From: Catenulispora acidiphila DSM 44928
Lineage (GTDB): Bacteria; Actinomycetota; Actinomycetes; Streptomycetales; Catenulisporaceae
Direction of reading: 5' to 3'
Assembly: GCF_000024025.1 (NCBI RefSeq)
Contig: NC_013131.1
Location: 1,116,001-1,180,000 of the forward strand
Length of the DNA stretch: 64,000 nucleotides
A program made the translations under genes and the position numbers. The first letter of the stretch is position 1, and each line of letters begins with the position of its first letter. The notes below the pieces were generated by a model, which saw only the letters and a program-made list of their open reading frames with translations, was not told the DNA's origin and made no database searches. Below are positions 41,057 to 48,131 of the stretch, piece after piece.

Positions 41057-41575
41057 ATGAAGCCCCTGGTGAAGTCCGTGGCGACCACCGCCGTCGTGCT
41101 TGCGGCGCTGGCCGGGTGTGCCTCCCGCAGTTCTGAGAGCTCCAGCGCGCCGGGTGCCGGCGGCGGCAGCACCAGCTCGTCGTCGTCCGCGTCGTCCCCG
41201 TCCTCGTCCTCCTCCTCGAGCCCGAGCACGCCGCCGTCGAGCAGCGGCCAGACCGGCTCGTCCAGCCCGTCGAACCCCTCCGAGCCCGGCACCGTGAAGT
41301 ACGTCGCGCTGCAGGGCCTGTCCCTGGAGAAGGACGGCATCACCCTGGCCACCGAGGTGAACTGGGGCGGGTGCAACGACCAGCCGCAGCTCGTGGTGAA
41401 GAGCCAGGACGCGAGCAAGGTCGTGGTCGAGCTGAAGACCGTCTCGCACGCCCGCGTCGGCGTCATGTGCCCCGACTTCTCCCGCAACGGCGAGGCCACC
41501 GTGAAGCTGGACGCCCCGCTGGGCTCCCGCCAGGTGGTCGACGGCGTCAAGAACGTGGCCATCAGCGTCAGCTGA
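41057..41575 (+). CDS. Lipoprotein with Ser-rich linker
   Basis: The protein has 172 residues: a signal peptide with lipobox (TTAVVLAALAGC), a serine-rich disordered linker (about 24-80) and a C-terminal beta-rich domain. That domain has two Cys (NWGGCNDQPQLV, VGVMCPDFSRNG) that could bridge. I do not recognise the family. I chose ATG 41057 because of the lipobox and a GGAG five bases upstream. A strong terminator follows. Confidence 0.78.
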   Translation: MKPLVKSVATTAVVLAALAGCASRSSESSSAPGAGGGSTSSSSSASSPSSSSSSSPSTPPSSSGQTGSSSPSNPSEPGTVKYVALQGLSLEKDGITLATEVNWGGCNDQPQLVVKSQDASKVVVELKTVSHARVGVMCPDFSRNGEATVKLDAPLGSRQVVDGVKNVAISVS

Positions 41576-41590
41576 GGTCACGCCCCCGAG

Positions 41591-41636
41591 CGTCGGGCCC
41601 CTTCCGCAGTGCCTGGGACACGGAAGGGGCCCGACG
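41591..41636 (+). terminator. Strong hairpin terminator after the lipoprotein gene
   Basis: CGTCGGGCCCCTTCCG (41591-41606) is perfectly complementary to 41621-41636 with a 14-nt loop. There is no T-run, as often in high-GC actinomycetes. Confidence 0.85.
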
Positions 41637-41729
41637 TGCGTCCCGGCGCATGAGACCCCGGTCATGTGGATCTCCACACGTTGCCATCGACGGCTGACAC
41701 CGGCGGGTTTTTCTGGGAGGCTCATCGCC

Positions 41730-43382
41730 ATGACCGCCGACACCATCGATCCGGGCAACGGCATATCCGAGGACGCCCAGGACGTTCCGGCCGGCGCCGG
41801 TCCCCAGGATGCGACCCGCCTCGACAGCATCCACACCCGACTGTCGGCCGACCTGGTCGAGCGGCTCATCGGGAAAGTGGCCATCCACGGCGCGGTGGGC
41901 GGTCGGACGCAGTCCTACAGTCCGCTCACCGGCGAGCTCATCGCCGACTTCCCCGCCAGCGCTCCCCAGGACGTCCGCGCCGCCTACGCCAAGGCCCGCG
42001 CCGCGCAGCTGGAGTGGGGCGCCACGAGCCTGGCGCACCGGACCGGCTTCGCCCGCCGCATGCACGACCTGCTGCTGGAGCGCTCCGACCAGCTGCTCGA
42101 CCTGGTGCAGATCGAGACCGGCAAGGCTCGCAAGCACGCACTGGACGAGATCCTCTCTGCCGCCGCAGCTACTCGGCACTACGCGTACGCCTCGCGCGGC
42201 TACATCCGCAGCAAGCGCCGTCGCGGCGTCCTTCCGGTCCTGACGAAGGTCACCGAGAACCGCATCCCCAAGGGCGTCGTCGGCATCATCACGCCGTGGA
42301 ACTATCCGCTGGCGCTCGCCGTCTCCGACGTCATACCGGCGCTCATCGCGGGCAACGCGGTAGTGCACAAGCCGGACACCCAGACCGCGCTCACAGGTCT
42401 GCGGCTGCGCGAACTGGCTGTTCAGGCCGGGCTGCCGGAGGACCTGTGGCAAGTGGTGGTCGGTGACGGACCGGTCGTCGGTCCCGCAGTCGTCGCAGAC
42501 GCCGACTACGTCGCCTTCACCGGTTCCACTGCTACGGGTCGCACTGTCGCGCAGGCCGCTGCCTCCCGACTGATCGGCTGCTCGCTGGAACTCGGCGGCA
42601 AGAACGCCATGCTCGTGCTCGACGACGCGGACATAGAGAAGTCGGTGTCCGGTGCGGTGCGTGGCTGTTTCTCCTCCGCGGGACAGCTGTGCATATCTAT
42701 AGAGCGCATATACGTGCACTACACCAAGTACGACGAGTTCCTGTCGCGGTTCCTTACCGAGGTGCGCGCTATGCGCCTGGGATCCGGGCTCGACTACTCC
42801 GCGGACATGGGTTCGCTGACGAACACCAAGCAGCTCGAGAACGTGACGCTGCATGTGGAAGACGCCAAGGCGAAGGGCGCGAAGGTGCTCTCCGGCGGGC
42901 GGCGCCGTGCGGAGATCGGTCCGCTGTTCTATGAGCCGACAGTGCTCGGAGACGTCAAGAACACCATGCGTGTCTACGGCGAGGAGACGTTCGGGCCGGT
43001 CGTGTCCGTGTACTCCTTCAAGAACGAGGGCGAAGCCATAGCGGACGCGAACAACACGCCGTATGGCCTGAACGCCTCCATGTGGACCCGCGACCACAAG
43101 CGCGCTCGCGAGATCGCCCGCCAGCTGCACGCCGGCACGGTGAACGTCAACGAGGCCTATGGCGCGGCCTGGGGCTCGGTCGCCTCGCCGATGGGCGGCA
43201 TGGGCCAGTCCGGGCTCGGGCGCCGCCACGGCGCGGAGGGCATCCTGCGCTTCACCGAGGCCCAGACCGCGGCCCGCCAGCGCCTGCTGCCGATCGCTCC
43301 CTGGTTCGGGATGTCGGATCAGAAGTGGGGCGACCTGATGCTGCGCTCGCTGAAGCTTCTCAAGGTCCTGCGGATGAAGTAG
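41730..43382 (+). CDS. Succinate-semialdehyde dehydrogenase-like aldehyde dehydrogenase
   Basis: This 550-residue NAD(P)-dependent aldehyde dehydrogenase has catalytic Cys321 in SSAGQLCISIERIYV and general-base Glu287 in LELGGKNAM. The cofactor segment is FTGSTATGRTV. It matches the long GabD2-type enzymes of actinobacteria, which oxidise succinic semialdehyde to succinate, though the exact substrate is not proven. ATG 41730 has GGGAGG upstream. The C-terminal 40 residues (WFGMSDQKWGDLMLRSLKLL) are typical of this group. Confidence 0.92.
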   Translation: MTADTIDPGNGISEDAQDVPAGAGPQDATRLDSIHTRLSADLVERLIGKVAIHGAVGGRTQSYSPLTGELIADFPASAPQDVRAAYAKARAAQLEWGATSLAHRTGFARRMHDLLLERSDQLLDLVQIETGKARKHALDEILSAAAATRHYAYASRGYIRSKRRRGVLPVLTKVTENRIPKGVVGIITPWNYPLALAVSDVIPALIAGNAVVHKPDTQTALTGLRLRELAVQAGLPEDLWQVVVGDGPVVGPAVVADADYVAFTGSTATGRTVAQAAASRLIGCSLELGGKNAMLVLDDADIEKSVSGAVRGCFSSAGQLCISIERIYVHYTKYDEFLSRFLTEVRAMRLGSGLDYSADMGSLTNTKQLENVTLHVEDAKAKGAKVLSGGRRRAEIGPLFYEPTVLGDVKNTMRVYGEETFGPVVSVYSFKNEGEAIADANNTPYGLNASMWTRDHKRAREIARQLHAGTVNVNEAYGAAWGSVASPMGGMGQSGLGRRHGAEGILRFTEAQTAARQRLLPIAPWFGMSDQKWGDLMLRSLKLLKVLRMK

Positions 43383-43545
43383 GAGCGTGCGCACGCTCCC
43401 GCGTTCCGCAAAACGGGTGACGCCGCGACCGATCGGTTCCGATTGTCGGTGCCGGACGCTACGGTGGTGGTCCGACGTCACTCAAGGTCACCGACCGCTT
43501 CCTCTGTGGCGTCTCCGCATCGCACCAGAGGGGATGGTGATCCGC

Positions 43546-43914
43546 ATGACGGAACCCGCCTCGTCCGCCTTCGTCCCCGCGCCCGGCGGCGCGGCGTCCA
43601 CCGGGCCGGCGCAGTTCGGCGCCACCTTGGACGTCATGGCGCAGGCCGCCGCGCACGTCGGCACGGTCAACGAGGAGATCGCCACCCTGCTGGCCACGCT
43701 GCTGGCCCAGCTGGAGCCGATCGCCTCGACCTGGAAGGGCGCCGCCTCCGGCGCGTTCCAGAATCTGCACCAGCGCTGGAACGCCGACGCCCGCAAGCTC
43801 AACGGCGCGCTCGGCGGCATCGCCGAGTCCCTGTCCGGCACCCACCGCCGCTACACGGCGGCCGAGGAGTCGAACACCACCGCCGTCAACCGCGTCGCCG
43901 GCCTGATCGGCTGA
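43546..43914 (+). CDS. WXG100-family secreted effector (EsxA/B-like), first of pair
   Basis: The protein has about 122 residues, a helical hairpin with the W-x-G turn in ASTWKGAASGAFQNLHQRW. It forms two amphipathic helices flanked by a 25-residue N-terminal extension. Such proteins leave the cell by a type VII (ESX) secretion system as pairs. ATG 43546 is preferred; ATG 43534 and GTG 43537 are possible. No ESX apparatus genes are in the window. The partner gene starts 15 bases after its stop. Confidence 0.88.
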   Translation: MTEPASSAFVPAPGGAASTGPAQFGATLDVMAQAAAHVGTVNEEIATLLATLLAQLEPIASTWKGAASGAFQNLHQRWNADARKLNGALGGIAESLSGTHRRYTAAEESNTTAVNRVAGLIG

Positions 43915-43928
43915 GGGAGGGGAGAGCG

Positions 43929-44225
43929 ATGAGCTACGGAGGCGAACTCCTCGTCCACGCCGAGACGCTGTCCTCGGCGTCGCAGAACGTGGCGGCGGCC
44001 CACAACGAGCTGAACAGCAAGCTGCACGACCTGCGCACCCTGCTCCAGCCGCTGACGCAGACCTGGAGCGGCCAGGCGGCCGCGGACTACCAGGCCCGGC
44101 AGCGGCAGTGGGACCAGGCGCAGGCCGACCTGAACGAGGTGCTGCAGCAGATCGGGAAGGTGCTCGAGGTCGCCCAGCAGCAGTACGGCGACGCCGAGCG
44201 GGCGAACATCGACGTGTGGGGCTGA
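43929..44225 (+). CDS. WXG100-family secreted effector (EsxA/B-like), second of pair
   Basis: This 98-residue helical hairpin has the W-x-G turn in TQTWSGQAAADYQARQRQW and ends YGDAERANIDVWG. The length and symmetry are classical for WXG100 proteins, which form a four-helix dimer with the neighbouring partner. Its ribosome site GAGGGGAG lies immediately upstream. The pair resembles the lone esx pairs of many actinomycetes whose secretion genes are elsewhere. Confidence 0.92.
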   Translation: MSYGGELLVHAETLSSASQNVAAAHNELNSKLHDLRTLLQPLTQTWSGQAAADYQARQRQWDQAQADLNEVLQQIGKVLEVAQQQYGDAERANIDVWG

Positions 44226-44293
44226 GCGCGGCTACAGGTCCGGATCACGAGACCGACTGGACCACGCCGCGGACGCCATGGCACGATGACGGC

Positions 44294-44359
44294 ATGCTCG
44301 CGAACCGCCGATTTTTCTATGGCTACGGACCAGGGTCCCTAGCCATCGTCGGCTGCTGA
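44294..44359 (+). CDS. Leader peptide with Phe-Phe-Tyr-Gly-Tyr run (attenuator)
   Basis: This is a 21-codon open frame starting ATG 44294 and ending TGA 44357-44359. Residues 7-11 are Phe, Phe, Tyr, Gly, Tyr, an unusual aromatic cluster matching the end products of the pathway of the next gene, chorismate mutase. A pause hairpin, an alternative pairing and a terminator follow, as in classical amino-acid attenuators. The ribosome site upstream is weak. It is inferred to act in cis by ribosome stalling, not as a functional protein. Confidence 0.75.
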   Translation: MLANRRFFYGYGPGSLAIVGC

Positions 44360-44415
44360 GCACACCAAGCCAACGAGCGCCTCGGACCCCTTCCGGTTCG
44401 GGGCGCTCGCCTTTT
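44321..44415 (+). promoter_or_regulatory. Transcription attenuator of the chorismate mutase gene
   Basis: Three segments compete. Segment 1 (GGACC, 44327-44331) and segment 3 (GGACCC, 44384-44389, inside the terminator 5' arm) are both complementary to segment 2 (GGGTCC, 44333-44338). Segments 1 and 2 sit in a hairpin spanning 44321-44344 that overlaps the leader after its aromatic codons. A ribosome stalled at Phe/Tyr codons would free segment 2 to pair with segment 3 and so break the terminator. This is inferred from sequence only. Confidence 0.7.
44375..44415 (+). terminator. Attenuator terminator before aroQ
   Basis: A 14-bp stem, 44375-44388 with 44395-44408 (two G-T wobbles, 6-nt loop), opens with GAGCGCC and closes with GGCGCTC. 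It is followed by GCC and TTTT. It lies between the leader peptide and the chorismate mutase start. Confidence 0.85.
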
Positions 44416-44470
44416 GTGGCGAGTGCGGTCGGACCGCTCGGAGCCCGGGCCCAGCCCGAGGAGCCCCGCC

Positions 44471-44869
44471 ATGACCGCCAGCGCCACCGCCGACCCGACG
44501 TCCGCCGATTCCTCGCACCCCGTCGCGCCGGAGCCGGCATCCCCCGCTGCCCCCGCCGCCCCCGCGCCGACCAGCTCAGATGCCCCGACCATGCCAGCTG
44601 CCTCGTCCCCGGAAACCGGCCAGCCCACCCCCGCCGGCGTACATAGCGGCCGCTCCCAGATCGACGACCTGGACGCCCGCATCCTGGCCCTGATCACCGA
44701 GCGCATCAGCACCGCCGCCGACATCCAGACCGCCCGCATCGCCGACGGCGGCCGCCGCCTGGACCTCAAGCGCGAGACCGAGATCATCGCCCGCTACCGC
44801 GGTGCGCTGGGCCGCCCCGGCGTGACCGTCGCGATGGCCGTCCTGGAGCTGTGCCGAGGCCGCGTGTAG
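44471..44869 (+). CDS. aroQ: Chorismate mutase (AroQ type)
   Basis: The protein has 132 residues. The first about 65 are a disordered Ala/Pro/Ser extension. The AroQ helical domain then begins at SQIDDLDARILALITERIST and continues with RLDLKRETEIIARYR. The residues Arg, Lys and Glu of the active site are in their usual helices. It converts chorismate to prephenate, the branch toward Phe and Tyr. GAGGAG at 44458-44463 serves ATG 44471. The upstream attenuator fits control by Phe/Tyr supply. Confidence 0.92.
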   Translation: MTASATADPTSADSSHPVAPEPASPAAPAAPAPTSSDAPTMPAASSPETGQPTPAGVHSGRSQIDDLDARILALITERISTAADIQTARIADGGRRLDLKRETEIIARYRGALGRPGVTVAMAVLELCRGRV

Positions 44870-45090
44870 AGAGGGCCGCGAAGCGCGGGCCGAGTGCCGG
44901 ACGGTGAACAAGACCCTGGCCCGTAACCGCCGGGTCCCCGGCTCGTTGAACCGCTCGAATCACCGGTGCGGATCGCAGAGCCCGGTCGGCGCCCCACGCT
45001 CATGCGCCCGATCGGTGCCGGCGATGTGGGACACCTCGCCGGTGCCAGTGGTCCAACCGCAGGGGACAGCGGGCCGGCCACCAGGGAAAA

Positions 45091-45128
45091 GCGGCGGCTG
45101 CCCCGGGGACGCCCGGGACAGCCGCCGC
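45091..45128 (-). terminator. Rho-independent terminator of the minus-strand hypothetical gene
   Basis: GCGGCGGCTG (45091-45100) pairs with CAGCCGCCGC (45119-45128), extended by an inner stem of six pairs. On the minus strand it is followed by TTTT. It lies 18 bases past the stop of the gene at 45146-45580. Confidence 0.88.
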
Positions 45129-45145
45129 GGCACCGCCGAGGCGAA

Positions 45146-45580
45146 TCAGACGGTGTACTTCTCCACGATCTTGCCCAGTTTCGGCAGCGCCTTCTCGATG
45201 TTGTCGACACCCTTCGGGCGCACCTGCTCGTAGGCCTTGCGCAGCGTGGCGCGGTCGGACTGAGCCGCCCGGTCGTCCGTCACCCCCAGCAGCGCGTTCG
45301 ACACCTCCGGCCCCCTCCCGGCCAGATAGTCGCCGAACGAACCGCCGCCGGCAGCCACGAAGTCCTCGTGGAACGGCTCCAGCCGCACGACGAAGTCGTC
45401 GACCAGCGTGTCCACGGCATCCGGGATGATGTCCGACTTGAACGCGGTGACGACCTTGTAGGCGCCCTTCACCATCAGCCCCGAGTCCTTGACCTGCTCA
45501 TCCACGAGCTGCGCGCAGTCCTTCACGACCTGCGGGCGGTTGGTCGGATTGAGGAGGCTCTCCTGCAGAGTCTGTCCCAT
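45146..45580 (-). CDS. Conserved actinobacterial hypothetical protein
   Basis: This 144-residue soluble helical protein opens with TLQESLLNPTNRPQVVKDCA and continues SGLMVKGAYKVVTAFKSDII, PDAVDTLVDDFVVRLEPFHE, FGDYLAGRG and KALPKLGKIVEKYTV. I recognise it as a widespread actinobacterial conserved hypothetical (DUF6918-like, number from memory). No function is known to me. It has its own strong terminator and stands alone between aroQ and the thioesterase gene. Confidence 0.85.
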   Translation of the reverse strand: MGQTLQESLLNPTNRPQVVKDCAQLVDEQVKDSGLMVKGAYKVVTAFKSDIIPDAVDTLVDDFVVRLEPFHEDFVAAGGGSFGDYLAGRGPEVSNALLGVTDDRAAQSDRATLRKAYEQVRPKGVDNIEKALPKLGKIVEKYTV

Positions 45581-45822
45581 TGTGTATGTCCTCGAACGCG
45601 GTAGAGGGACGACCGCAACGGACCGGACGCACGGCCCGGGGCCCGACGTACGGCCGAGTAGTGAGCGCTTAGGTTACCGTAACCCGACCGGCCCCCAAGA
45701 CGCCTTCCACCACCCCGCCCTCAGACAACTGAGAACACCCCCAACTCCCCGCCCCCACCCAAACGCCCAGTAGAGCACCCCCACCACAAACCCCACCCAA
45801 GCCCCCACCACTCCCCTATCGT

Positions 45823-46287
45823 GTGAACGTGACCACCCCCCAACCCCCAGCACCCCTAACCCAGGCCCAAGCCACCGAAATCCTCGCCCAAAACTTCGCC
45901 CCCTGGATCCAATCCCTCAACCTCACCGTCGAGGAAACAACCCCCACCACCACAACCCTCCGCCTCCCCTGGCACCCAACCCTCGCCCGCCAAGGCGGCA
46001 CCCTCTGCGGCCAAGCCCTCATGGCAGCAGCAGACACAGCAACAGTCATCGCCATCAGCGCAGCCCGAGGCACCTACTGCCCCATGACCACCGTCCAGCA
46101 AAACACCACATTCCAACGCCCAATCCACCAATCGGACGTCCTCATCACAGCCCACATCACCAAACTAGGCCGCACCCTAGCCTTCACCGACATCACCATG
46201 ACCCCAGCCCCCGACCCAACCCACCCCCAAACCCCACCACCCCCACCAGCAGCCCAAGCAACAACCATCTACGCCCTCCTAACCTGA
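45823..46287 (+). CDS. PaaI-type hotdog thioesterase with strongly biased codon use
   Basis: This 154-residue hotdog-fold thioesterase contains LPWHPTLARQGGTLCGQALM, MAAADTATVIAISA, a core strand MTTVQQNTTFQRPI and LGRTLAFTDITM. It probably hydrolyses acyl-CoA or clears stalled CoA esters. Codons almost avoid G in the third position (ACC, CCC, CCA, CTC, CAA), unlike every neighbour, and the C-terminus ends in a run of prolines. GTG 45823 and GTG 45829 are both possible starts. It lies between the C-rich leader region and a tRNA. Confidence 0.82.
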   Translation: MNVTTPQPPAPLTQAQATEILAQNFAPWIQSLNLTVEETTPTTTTLRLPWHPTLARQGGTLCGQALMAAADTATVIAISAARGTYCPMTTVQQNTTFQRPIHQSDVLITAHITKLGRTLAFTDITMTPAPDPTHPQTPPPPPAAQATTIYALLT

Positions 46288-46360
46288 CCCCACCCCCGCC
46301 ACCCCACCAAAACAGTGGCGCACCCCCCACCGAGGACCTGATATCGTTTCTACGTCCCGA

Positions 46361-46432
46361 GCCCCCGTAGCTCAGGGGATAGAGCACCGCCCTCCGGAGG
46401 CGGGTGCGTAGGTTCGAATCCTACCGGGGGCA
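46361..46432 (+). tRNA. tRNA-Arg (anticodon CCG)
   Basis: The full cloverleaf is present: acceptor GCCCCCG/CGGGGGC, anticodon stem CCGCC/GGCGG with loop CTCCGGA (anticodon CCG at 46394-46396), T stem GTAGG/CCTAC with loop TTCGAAT, and discriminator A. The CCA end is not encoded (CCC follows). It reads CGG arginine codons. Confidence 0.97.
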
Positions 46433-46446
46433 CCCTGTCTGACCAG

Positions 46447-46480
46447 GCCGCAGCCGCTATGAGCTGCGGCTTTCTGTTTT
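46447..46480 (+). terminator. Terminator after tRNA-Arg
   Basis: GCCGCAGC (46447-46454) pairs with GCTGCGGC (46463-46470), followed by TTTCTGTTTT. This is the transcription end of the tRNA gene. Confidence 0.88.
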
Positions 46481-46705
46481 CCGCTATCGAGCGCGTGTGC
46501 GAGCGTGTGTCGCAGAGAGCGGCCCTGTGTCGGTGTTCGTGGCCTATCTGTGGCCTGGAAATCGGGCTCTCTGCCCAGGCCGGATCGGTGACTCCGAACC
46601 GTTTGGGTCGCTCGCCCCGTGGCTGATCCGCCGGCTGCGGGTGGGGGGAACAGTGCCGATCAGGGTTCAGGTGCGGCGGACTAGGAAGGGGCGCACGATG
46701 GAATC

Positions 46706-47167
46706 ATGATCGAGACAAAGGGGCATAACGGGCAGGTACAGTTCGACGGCGAGTTCGTCACAATCGCCCGAAAGGGCTTTCTCGCGCGCAGTAGCGTAGG
46801 CAAGGGTGTCAAGCGAATCCACCTATCGCAGATCGCTGCGGTTCAGTGGAAGCCCGCCGGATTCGCGGTGAACGGGTTCATTCGTTTCACTGTGCCAGGT
46901 GGAATCGAAACCCGTGCGCGATTCGGCTCGCGGACTACTTCCGCGGCGAAGGACGAGAACTCGGTGATCTTCACTCAGAAGCAGCAGCCTGCGTTCGCAG
47001 AGCTTCGTGACGCTGTCGAGAGCGCGATCGCAGCTAGGGGCCAAGTCGCGGCGCCGACGTCTGCGGGGATGGTTGCCGATGAGCTGGCGAAACTTCAGGG
47101 CTTACTTGACCAGGGCGTCCTGAGCCCGGAGGAGTTCAGCCAGCAGAAGGCACGCCTGCTGGGATAA
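46706..47167 (+). CDS. DUF4429 and SHOCT-domain protein
   Basis: The protein has 153 residues. The N-terminal DUF4429-type domain reads GQVQFDGEFVTIARKGF, then RIHLSQIAAVQWKPA and GFIRFTVPG. The C-terminal short SHOCT helix pair reads DELAKLQGLLDQGVLSPEEF then SQQKARLLG. Such proteins bind nucleic acids or membranes and are frequent in phage and integrative elements. GC content and codon use are lower than in the core genes, in line with the tRNA-linked element. The ATG overlaps a preceding short frame that I do not support. Confidence 0.85.
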   Translation: MIETKGHNGQVQFDGEFVTIARKGFLARSSVGKGVKRIHLSQIAAVQWKPAGFAVNGFIRFTVPGGIETRARFGSRTTSAAKDENSVIFTQKQQPAFAELRDAVESAIAARGQVAAPTSAGMVADELAKLQGLLDQGVLSPEEFSQQKARLLG

Positions 47168-47206
47168 GACCTAGCGGCTTGGTCGCGCCCTGTATGGCGT
47201 GAGTGC

Positions 47207-47233
47207 AAAAGCCCCCAACCGAAGTCGGGGGCT
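47207..47233 (-). terminator. Terminator of the integrase relic
   Basis: The stem runs 47210-47216 with 47227-47233 (AGCCCCC/GGGGGCT). On the minus strand it is followed by TTTT. It lies just past the stop of the integrase relic. Confidence 0.8.
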
Positions 47234-47259
47234 ATGCGCCAAGATATTTCAGAAGAGCT

Positions 47260-47520
47260 TCATACGCTCGGATTGTTGCCAAGCGCGGTTTCGATCGCCT
47301 TGTTCGCGGCTTTGTCCTGATCGTCGAGGACCCACGAGTATGTGGACATCATGATTTCGACGCTGTGCCCGGCTGTAGGTGGGGATCAAGATCCCTTCGC
47401 TGTGCCTGGCCGCTTCGAGATCGGCGTTGGATCGCGTGTGCTTAGCGGACTGGGCGAGGTGTCGGCGTGTCGGAGGTGGTAGGGGTCTGCGGCGATGAGG
47501 GAGTCGACAGGATCGGGTGT
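47260..47520 (-). pseudogene. Tyrosine recombinase (integrase), C-terminal relic
   Basis: On the minus strand one frame gives IAADPYHLRHADTSPS, matching the catalytic LRH region. After a break another frame gives GHSVEIMMSTYSWVLDDQDK then AANKAIETALGNNPSV and a TGA at 47262-47260. The GHS histidine and the STYSWV tyrosine are the last two catalytic positions of phage-type integrases. At least one stop or frameshift separates the two parts and the rest of the gene is missing. The position beside tRNA-Arg fits an element that used that tRNA as its target. Confidence 0.75.
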
Positions 47521-47645
47521 CCTCGCGAATGGTCGAGTGTCTCGCTACACACGCGAGTACGTTGACGCAGCGATCCGGGCGCCGAAGACGCGACCGCCGC
47601 TGTTCTTTCCCGTGAGTTCGCGGATGTGTTCCTTCAGCATGGCTC

Positions 47646-47810
47646 TCAGGAGGACTTCAGCCAGCCGACGCCCTGCATTCGGGCCAGGATCGGGTGGATG
47701 GTGCCGGACGGCAGCCCGGTCTCCGCGCCGATCTGCAGTCCGTATATTTCCTGCGCCGGGTTTTCCGACAGGGCTCCCAGCGCCGCCAGGGTGGGCTGGG
47801 TTATCTGGGC
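47646..47810 (-). pseudogene. PadR-family regulator fragment
   Basis: One minus-strand frame reads ITQPTLAALGALSENPAQEI then YGLQIGAETGLPSGTIHPIL and ARMQGVGWL, the winged-helix start of PadR regulators (compare LPSGT.YPIL.R). A stop lies just upstream with no start codon between, and translation ends after GWLKSS at 47646-47648. It is thus only a fragment of the DNA-binding domain, in the degraded zone after the tRNA-linked scar. Confidence 0.6.
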
Positions 47811-47883
47811 TTCGGATCATCAGGGTTCTTACGTTCCACGCTGTTCTCTGCCTAAGGCCCAGGTGGAGAAAAAGGGTACTGCG

Positions 47884-48093
47884 ATGATCCTTCGGCGGCG
47901 TGGTGGACGGGCCGTCTGGTGGCCGCCGCATGGCGTGATGAGGACCTGCGTCGTGGGCAGAGACGACCGGACGGTCGTGGCTTCGGCACTGCTGGATAGC
48001 CCGGACCGGCGGGTTCTGCTTCGACCTGGGGGCGGGCTGGACGTGAGCGTCGAGTTCCGCCCCCAGGCGTCTGGCGGTGCCGGCCGGGAGTAG
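47884..48093 (+). CDS. Possible small hypothetical protein
   Basis: This is a 69-residue open frame from ATG 47884 reading AVWWPPHGVMRTCVVGRDDR and VLLRPGGGLDVSVEFRPQ. Nothing is recognised. The absence of a ribosome site and its place in a degraded zone make it doubtful. Confidence 0.25.
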   Translation: MILRRRGGRAVWWPPHGVMRTCVVGRDDRTVVASALLDSPDRRVLLRPGGGLDVSVEFRPQASGGAGRE

Positions 48094-48131
48094 TGGGGAT
48101 TACGGGCTTCGGGCTACGGCCCTGGAAGGGG

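Larger units (their letters stand above)
46433..47520. mobile_element. Scar of an integrative element beside tRNA-Arg
   Basis: Immediately after tRNA-Arg(CCG) there is a lower-GC DUF4429/SHOCT gene and a broken tyrosine recombinase on the minus strand with its own terminator. A tRNA gene followed by an integrase relic is the normal footprint of a site-specific integrative element. I found no second copy of the tRNA 3' end, so the right boundary is not set and may lie beyond the degraded region that continues to about 48100. Confidence 0.6.

Noticed and set aside
46497-46709. 70-codon frame between tRNA-Arg and the SHOCT gene
   Set aside because: No ribosome site and no motif. It overlaps the start of the supported SHOCT gene.
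47495-47887. 130-codon plus-strand frame
   Set aside because: It covers the PadR fragment antisense and has a random Arg/Pro/Ser-rich composition.
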